Assembly (NCBI GenBank): GCA_003229915.1
Contig: QIGA01000062.1
Location: 1 to 10,070, forward strand
Direction: 5' to 3'
Source of the DNA: Chloroflexota bacterium
Lineage (GTDB): Bacteria; Chloroflexota; Dehalococcoidia; SZUA-161
DNA: 10,070 nt
Under the pieces are notes generated by a model. The model searched no databases and had not been told where the DNA came from. It was given only the letters and a program-made list of their open reading frames with translations. Made by a program: the position numbers and the translations under genes. Positions 6,461 to 10,070 of the stretch are shown piece after piece; the stretch's first letter is position 1; each line of letters opens with the position of its first letter.

Positions 6461-7301
6461 GGAAGCAACTGAGAAGGTGATCCCAAATCCTTTCGTGCCC
6501 TACCCGGCTACGCTGACAAGCTCCGTCGATTTGACAACTGACGTCAAGCTTTTCACTTTGGAGTTGGACAGGCCCGAAGATGAGTTCGACTATAAGCCGG
6601 GGCAGTTTGCCTTCGTCTCCGCGTTCGGAGTGGGCGAGGGGCCCTTCGGTTTGGCCTCGGTGGCCTATCGTAAAGAGGGCCTGCAGTTCGCGGTCAGACG
6701 AGTGGGCACAGTAACCAATGCCCTCCATCAACTCGAACCTGGAGCGAAGACAGGTGTAAGGGGGCCGTTCGGAAACTTCTTCCCGCTCGATGATTACAAA
6801 GGCAAGAACATCATCATCATCGGCGGCGGCATCGGTTTCGCTCCATTGCGCCCGGTGATCACTACAATCCTTGATAATCGGGAAGACTATGGCGAAGTCC
6901 TGATCCTCAACGGGGCGCGCAGTCCCAGCGACCTGTGTTTCGCGTCTGAGTTCGATGATTGGGCGAAGCCTCCGCGGACCAAGGTCGAGCTCACAGTTGA
7001 CGCCGGGGACGATAATTGGAATGGCAGAGTCGCGCTCATACCCGATGTGTTAGCCGAGCTTGGGCCTTCACCCAAGGACGCCATCGCCATCATCTGCGGC
7101 CCTCCGATCATGATCAAGTTCACCCTCACCAGGTTGAAGAACCTGGGCTTCGGTGATGAACAGATCGTGACCACGCTTGAGGGCAAGATGAAGTGCGGCC
7201 TGGGGAAATGCTTCCGCTGCAACGTCGGCGAGAAATACGTCTGTAGGGATGGCCCCGTCTTCACCTTCGCCGAGATCTCACAGTTCATAGAGCAGTTCTA
7301 A
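6453..7301 (+). CDS. flxA: FlxA-like FAD/NAD(P)H oxidoreductase subunit (AsrB/PyrK type)
   Basis: This is a ferredoxin-NADP+ reductase-fold flavoprotein of 282 residues, the likely NADH entry point of the complex. The FAD-binding beta barrel shows KPGQFAFVS (48-56), GPFGLAS (63-69), VGTVTNAL (84-91) and GVRGPFGNFFP (101-111). The NAD-binding half starts with IIIGGGIGFAPLRPVI (121-136) and contains the ICGPPIM loop (214-220). A C-terminal [2Fe-2S] site of PyrK/AsrB type has C248-x4-C253-x2-C256-x7-C264. The order FAD, NAD, [2Fe-2S] is that of sulfhydrogenase gamma, AsrB and FlxA. NADH rather than NADPH is inferred from the Flx context, not from a residue I can point to. It is the last gene of the operon; a new promoter follows about 60 nt after its stop. 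Confidence 0.87.
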   Translation: MVKEATEKVIPNPFVPYPATLTSSVDLTTDVKLFTLELDRPEDEFDYKPGQFAFVSAFGVGEGPFGLASVAYRKEGLQFAVRRVGTVTNALHQLEPGAKTGVRGPFGNFFPLDDYKGKNIIIIGGGIGFAPLRPVITTILDNREDYGEVLILNGARSPSDLCFASEFDDWAKPPRTKVELTVDAGDDNWNGRVALIPDVLAELGPSPKDAIAIICGPPIMIKFTLTRLKNLGFGDEQIVTTLEGKMKCGLGKCFRCNVGEKYVCRDGPVFTFAEISQFIEQF

Positions 7302-7346
7302 CCCAATCTATACCCTCCGCCCAGATGCCGTTTGACTACGTGCCAT

Positions 7347-7376
7347 CAGATCGCATGGTACAATACCATCAATCTG
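7347..7376 (+). promoter_or_regulatory. 30-bp imperfect palindrome over the exporter promoter (candidate operator)
   Basis: The outer arms CAGAT (7347-7351) and ATCTG (7372-7376) and inner arms ATGGTA (7355-7360) and TACCAT (7364-7369) are perfect inverted repeats, separated by CGC on the left, CAA at the centre and CA on the right. That is 11 paired positions in 30 bp. The -10 element at 7359-7364 lies at the centre, so a bound dimer would cover the promoter. The size and placement suit a TetR- or MarR-type repressor of an exporter, but no regulator gene is visible in the window. Confidence 0.4.
7356..7364 (+). promoter_or_regulatory. Predicted extended -10 promoter of the exporter gene
   Basis: TGGTACAAT is an extended -10 element: TG, one base, then TACAAT, five of six to consensus. 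TTGACT at 7332-7337 is a good -35 hexamer by sequence, but the 21-bp spacing is too long for a classical pair, so recognition would rest mainly on the extended -10. Transcription would begin near 7371, about 39 nt before the start codon. Confidence 0.42.
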
Positions 7377-7409
7377 GCTCCAACACAAAACCTCCGGAGT
7401 AATCCTTGA

Positions 7410-9989
7410 ATGAGTGAGCCCGACAGCAACAGAAAAGGATTCTATGGGTGGCTCAGCAATACCGTGGAGAGACACTCGTCGTGGGTCATTGCCGCGACTA
7501 TTGCAGTAACTATACTGCTGCTCTTGCCACTGTCTACGATGGCTCCCACAGAACAGGCCAGGGACAACCCTACTGGCAGCGCTGTGGTCAAGCTGTACGA
7601 TCAGATCGAAGCCACTTTCCCCTCCGAAGTATACGTCTTGCCCTTCATCGTGGAAGCCCGCGATGGCGACATGCTCACCCAAAAGAGCCTCTACGAGCTG
7701 TATCAGAACGAACAGAACCTTAGGAAAAGCAGCCTGTCTCCCTTCCTCTACCGGCGATACATCGAAACGATCGGCGCCACTATCGAAGGCGTGCATTCTA
7801 TAGCCGACCCAGTCAACTCGGTTCTCCTTCTCCAAAGCGGTGGCACCCTTGATCTATCGAACGCCACCGACCTTCAGGTCAAGCAGGCCATAGGCTACCT
7901 GCTCAATGACCCCGTGACCAAGGATCTCCAGGATCGCCTGTCTGTCAAAGCTGAGAAGGGGGAAGACGGCTGGACATCTCCAGCGCTGATGTTGATCGTT
8001 CTGTCTGACGGCGACCAAGTGAAGACGGAATATCCCACCAGCGTGGGCCAGGACTATTCGGAGGACATTGCCCTAGAGTACTTCGGCCGAGACGTGCAGG
8101 GGATAATACGCGGTGAGGAGCAAGGATATCAGCTTTGGGGAGTTGGCATCGATCTGAACCTTGAGATAGAAGACGAGGGCAGGCTCAGCTCCACCATGAC
8201 CATCATCGCTGTGCTCCTCATAGCCGTATTGCTTCTCATTATCTTCCGCTCCTGGCTAATAACACTCGTGACCACCCTCGGCCTGAGCATGATTATAGTA
8301 TGGCTCAAGGGATTCTCAAACCTGATAGGGCTTAAAACCTCCACGACACTCGACCTGATCGTGCCCATCGCTATCGTGGTACTTGGGGTAGATTATGCAA
8401 TACAAGCTCTCTTCCGGTACCGTGAGGAAAAAGACAAGGGCAAACTCCCCAGTCAAGCCCTTGGCGACTCCACCTACGGCGTGGGCAGAGCTCTAATGCT
8501 GGCCATGTTGACCACTGTCATCGCCTTCGGGTCCAATGCCTCATCGGGCATAGAATCTGTGGTCGGCTTTGCCATAGGTGCCTCCTTCGCTATATTCGCC
8601 TCGCTGATCATTCTCGGGCTATTCGTGCCAGCGGTAGTAATGCGGTACCACGCATGGCGAGGACGGGGGGCCATCGCATCCATCGCAACAGGTAAAGTCT
8701 CTTCGCGAGGAGCATGGCTGGGTAATGCCGTCTCCGGGGTGAGCAGCGCGTGGTTCATAACGTTGCCCCTCATCCTGATTGTAACAGGGTTTGCCACCTG
8801 GGGCTGGTTCAACGTGGAGACCAAGATGGATGTCAAGGATGCTCTGGACTCGAATTCGGACTTTGTGATAGGTATAGACAAGATTGAGGAACACATGGCC
8901 GAAACTGTGGGGGAGCCCGCCTTCATCTACATTGAAGGGGACTTCACTCAACACGAAGCGCTGAACGCTATAAAGGCCACAATCGCCGAGATGGATGACG
9001 ACGAGCACGTATCCCGGAGCATTATCGACAACAAACCCAATGCCCGGGTCTTCCTCTTTGACATGCTGAAGGCGGTGATCGAAGAGAACTACGCCCGCGA
9101 GGAGATACAAGCGGCGTCCGGTGTTGAGATAACTGACGTGGACGGTGACCTCATTCCGGATACGCAGGAGCAGCTCCAAGCTGTCTATGACTACGTCACG
9201 GTCAATGGTGTCCCGCAGGACGAGACCACACTGCTTTACAGACCAAGGCACATAGCAGAGTCCTTCGTCCACACCAGTTCAGGAGTAGAAAATGACGCAA
9301 CCATCATGTGGATCGGTGTTCCCGGCACGCAGGAAGAGGAAATAGTCAAGGCCTCAGCCGTTGAGCTCAACGAGGACATGGACATAGCGATGGGCAACGT
9401 CGATAGCATCGACTTCTATGGTCTCACAGGCGACGCCTATGTACGCGTAGAGCAGTTCGACGCCATCGCTGATGCTCTGAGCAAGTCCCTGCTCATAGCG
9501 GCCGCTGCCGTCCTGCTGCTGCTACTGATAGCCTTTCGCTCACTCAGATATGCCGTCATGACCATGATCCCTGTGCTGCTCGTAGCCTCCTGGCTCTACG
9601 GCTTTATGTATGTCGCTGGTTACCACCTCAACATGCTGACCGCCATGATCGCCGCGCTGTCCATCGGCGTGGGCATAGATTTCTCCATCCACTTCACCGA
9701 GCGTTTCCGTCAGGAGTTGAAAAGAGGTCAGGATAAGAAAACCACCCTGCGTGAAACCGCTCGGACCACCGGTTTAGCCCTGTTCAGCGCTGCCTTAACT
9801 ACCGTAGTTGGCTTTGCCATTATAGGATTTGCCCCGATGCCAATGTTTGCCACCTTCGGCGTGCTGACCGCAATCATGATAACCCTTTCACTCCTCATGG
9901 CACTTTTCGTCCTGCCCAGCCTGTTTCTGCTCTTTGCCCCAGGCAATGCGAGGCCCAAGGAGGAGGAAACAGCTTCAGCCTCGGAATGA
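7410..9989 (+). CDS. RND-superfamily exporter, MMPL/HAE3 type (12 TM)
   Basis: This 859-residue inner-membrane transporter has the duplicated RND plan. TM1 (about 26-43) is followed by an outer domain (44-258) and TM2-TM6 (about 260-412). TM7 (about 448-466) is followed by a second outer domain (467-688) and TM8-TM12 (about 690-842). The two halves repeat the TM4 and TM10 signatures GVDYAIQ (D328) and GIDFSIH (D757), where the acidic residue is expected to relay protons. There is no large C-terminal soluble domain, only a short charged tail. The HAE3 branch exports lipids, hopanoids or other hydrophobic molecules in some bacteria, but this substrate is unknown. GGAG at 7396-7399 sits 10 nt before the ATG. 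It has its own promoter and no periplasmic adaptor or outer-membrane gene beside it, which would fit a monoderm cell. The second outer domain contains a 12-residue EF-hand-like loop (576-587). Confidence 0.9.
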   Translation: MSEPDSNRKGFYGWLSNTVERHSSWVIAATIAVTILLLLPLSTMAPTEQARDNPTGSAVVKLYDQIEATFPSEVYVLPFIVEARDGDMLTQKSLYELYQNEQNLRKSSLSPFLYRRYIETIGATIEGVHSIADPVNSVLLLQSGGTLDLSNATDLQVKQAIGYLLNDPVTKDLQDRLSVKAEKGEDGWTSPALMLIVLSDGDQVKTEYPTSVGQDYSEDIALEYFGRDVQGIIRGEEQGYQLWGVGIDLNLEIEDEGRLSSTMTIIAVLLIAVLLLIIFRSWLITLVTTLGLSMIIVWLKGFSNLIGLKTSTTLDLIVPIAIVVLGVDYAIQALFRYREEKDKGKLPSQALGDSTYGVGRALMLAMLTTVIAFGSNASSGIESVVGFAIGASFAIFASLIILGLFVPAVVMRYHAWRGRGAIASIATGKVSSRGAWLGNAVSGVSSAWFITLPLILIVTGFATWGWFNVETKMDVKDALDSNSDFVIGIDKIEEHMAETVGEPAFIYIEGDFTQHEALNAIKATIAEMDDDEHVSRSIIDNKPNARVFLFDMLKAVIEENYAREEIQAASGVEITDVDGDLIPDTQEQLQAVYDYVTVNGVPQDETTLLYRPRHIAESFVHTSSGVENDATIMWIGVPGTQEEEIVKASAVELNEDMDIAMGNVDSIDFYGLTGDAYVRVEQFDAIADALSKSLLIAAAAVLLLLLIAFRSLRYAVMTMIPVLLVASWLYGFMYVAGYHLNMLTAMIAALSIGVGIDFSIHFTERFRQELKRGQDKKTTLRETARTTGLALFSAALTTVVGFAIIGFAPMPMFATFGVLTAIMITLSLLMALFVLPSLFLLFAPGNARPKEEETASASE

Positions 9990-10070
9990 ACAGACATCGA
10001 GAGGCGTAAATGGTGAGGGGAAATGCTCCCGCAGGAATCCAACCACCATGCCGATTGCCATCGGCATCAC
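9975..10070 (-). CDS. Possible C-terminal end of a convergent gene (partial, doubtful)
   Basis: Read on the minus strand from the window edge, the frame is open for 31 codons to a TGA at 9975-9977. The peptide begins with a hydrophobic stretch, MPMAIGMVVGFLREHFPSP, that looks like the end of a small membrane protein. It would overlap the 3' end of the exporter gene by 15 nt in a tail-to-tail arrangement. I do not recognise the family. The frame is short and much of its N-terminal part is the palindrome at 10048-10067, so it may be chance. Confidence 0.18.
   Translation of the reverse strand: MMPMAIGMVVGFLREHFPSPFTPLDVCSFRG
10048..10067 (+). other. Perfect 8-bp stem-loop downstream of the exporter gene
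   Basis: ATGCCGAT (10048-10055) and ATCGGCAT (10060-10067) form a perfect stem around a TGCC loop, 58 nt after the exporter stop. It could be a terminator hairpin for the exporter transcript or for a convergent gene. Only three bases follow before the window ends, so a T-run cannot be assessed on this side, and there is no A-run upstream to serve the other strand. It could equally lie within coding sequence. Confidence 0.35.

Noticed and set aside
5465..7301. flxB-flxA read as an anaerobic sulfite reductase (asrAB)
   Set aside because: The catalytic siroheme subunit AsrC is absent, and the pair is translationally coupled to hdrCBA-flxD, so a role as the Hdr input module is more likely.
7332..7364. 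TTGACT/TACAAT as a classical -35/-10 pair
   Set aside because: The 21-bp spacer is too long. I kept only the extended -10 interpretation.
8619..9272. Long minus-strand open frames opposite the exporter gene, and similar ones opposite hdrA (2103-2702) and flxC (4848-5366)
   Set aside because: All are shadows of GC-rich coding sequence. The sense-strand proteins have full family motifs, and the antisense translations have none.

Overview
The window is a compact stretch of bacterial chromosome of moderate to high GC. It carries one dense seven-gene redox operon flanked by a HIT-family nucleotide hydrolase gene and a large membrane exporter gene, all on the + strand. Shine-Dalgarno sites, sigma-70-like promoters and heavy use of [4Fe-4S] proteins point to an anaerobic bacterium. 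No gene in the window fixes the phylum. The gene style would fit an uncultured Dehalococcoidia-like Chloroflexota or another anaerobe such as a sulfate reducer, but this is only an impression.

Layout: (1) 1-85, leader and probable promoter of the HIT gene; (2) 86-562, HIT protein; (3) 563-746, a regulatory intergenic region with a strong sigma-70-like promoter (622-650), a dyad at 665-682 resembling the operator of the NADH-sensing repressor Rex, and a GC-rich hairpin at 690-712; (4) 747-7301, hdrC-hdrB-hdrA-flxD(mvhD)-flxC-flxB-flxA, with gene junctions from +2 to -14 nt and hence almost certainly one translationally coupled transcript; (5) 7302-7409, an intergenic region with an extended -10 promoter inside a 30-bp imperfect palindrome; (6) 7410-9989, a 12-TM RND exporter of the MMPL/HAE3 type; (7) 9990-10070, the window edge with an 8-bp stem-loop and possibly the C-terminus of a convergent minus-strand gene.

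How the operon probably works: the gene set matches the FlxABCD-HdrABC (NADH dehydrogenase/heterodisulfide reductase) type described in Desulfovibrio and other anaerobes. FlxA (FAD, NAD, [2Fe-2S]) would oxidise NADH. FlxB and FlxC (each with two [4Fe-4S] clusters) and FlxD/MvhD ([2Fe-2S]) would pass electrons to HdrA. The HdrA FAD would bifurcate them, one branch to ferredoxin through the HdrA ferredoxin domains and the other through HdrC to the two CCG-type noncubane clusters of HdrB, which reduce a disulfide. All signature cysteines are present, so the complex looks intact. The disulfide substrate is not identifiable here: no dsrC, hydrogenase, formate dehydrogenase or alcohol dehydrogenase gene lies in the window.

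The most notable points are the Rex-like operator in front of an NADH-linked operon, two TTG starts buried in the preceding genes, the FlxB/FlxC paralogy, a canonical EF-hand-like loop in the exporter's outer domain, and the palindrome over the exporter promoter. I found no tRNA, rRNA, CRISPR array, insertion sequence or phage gene.
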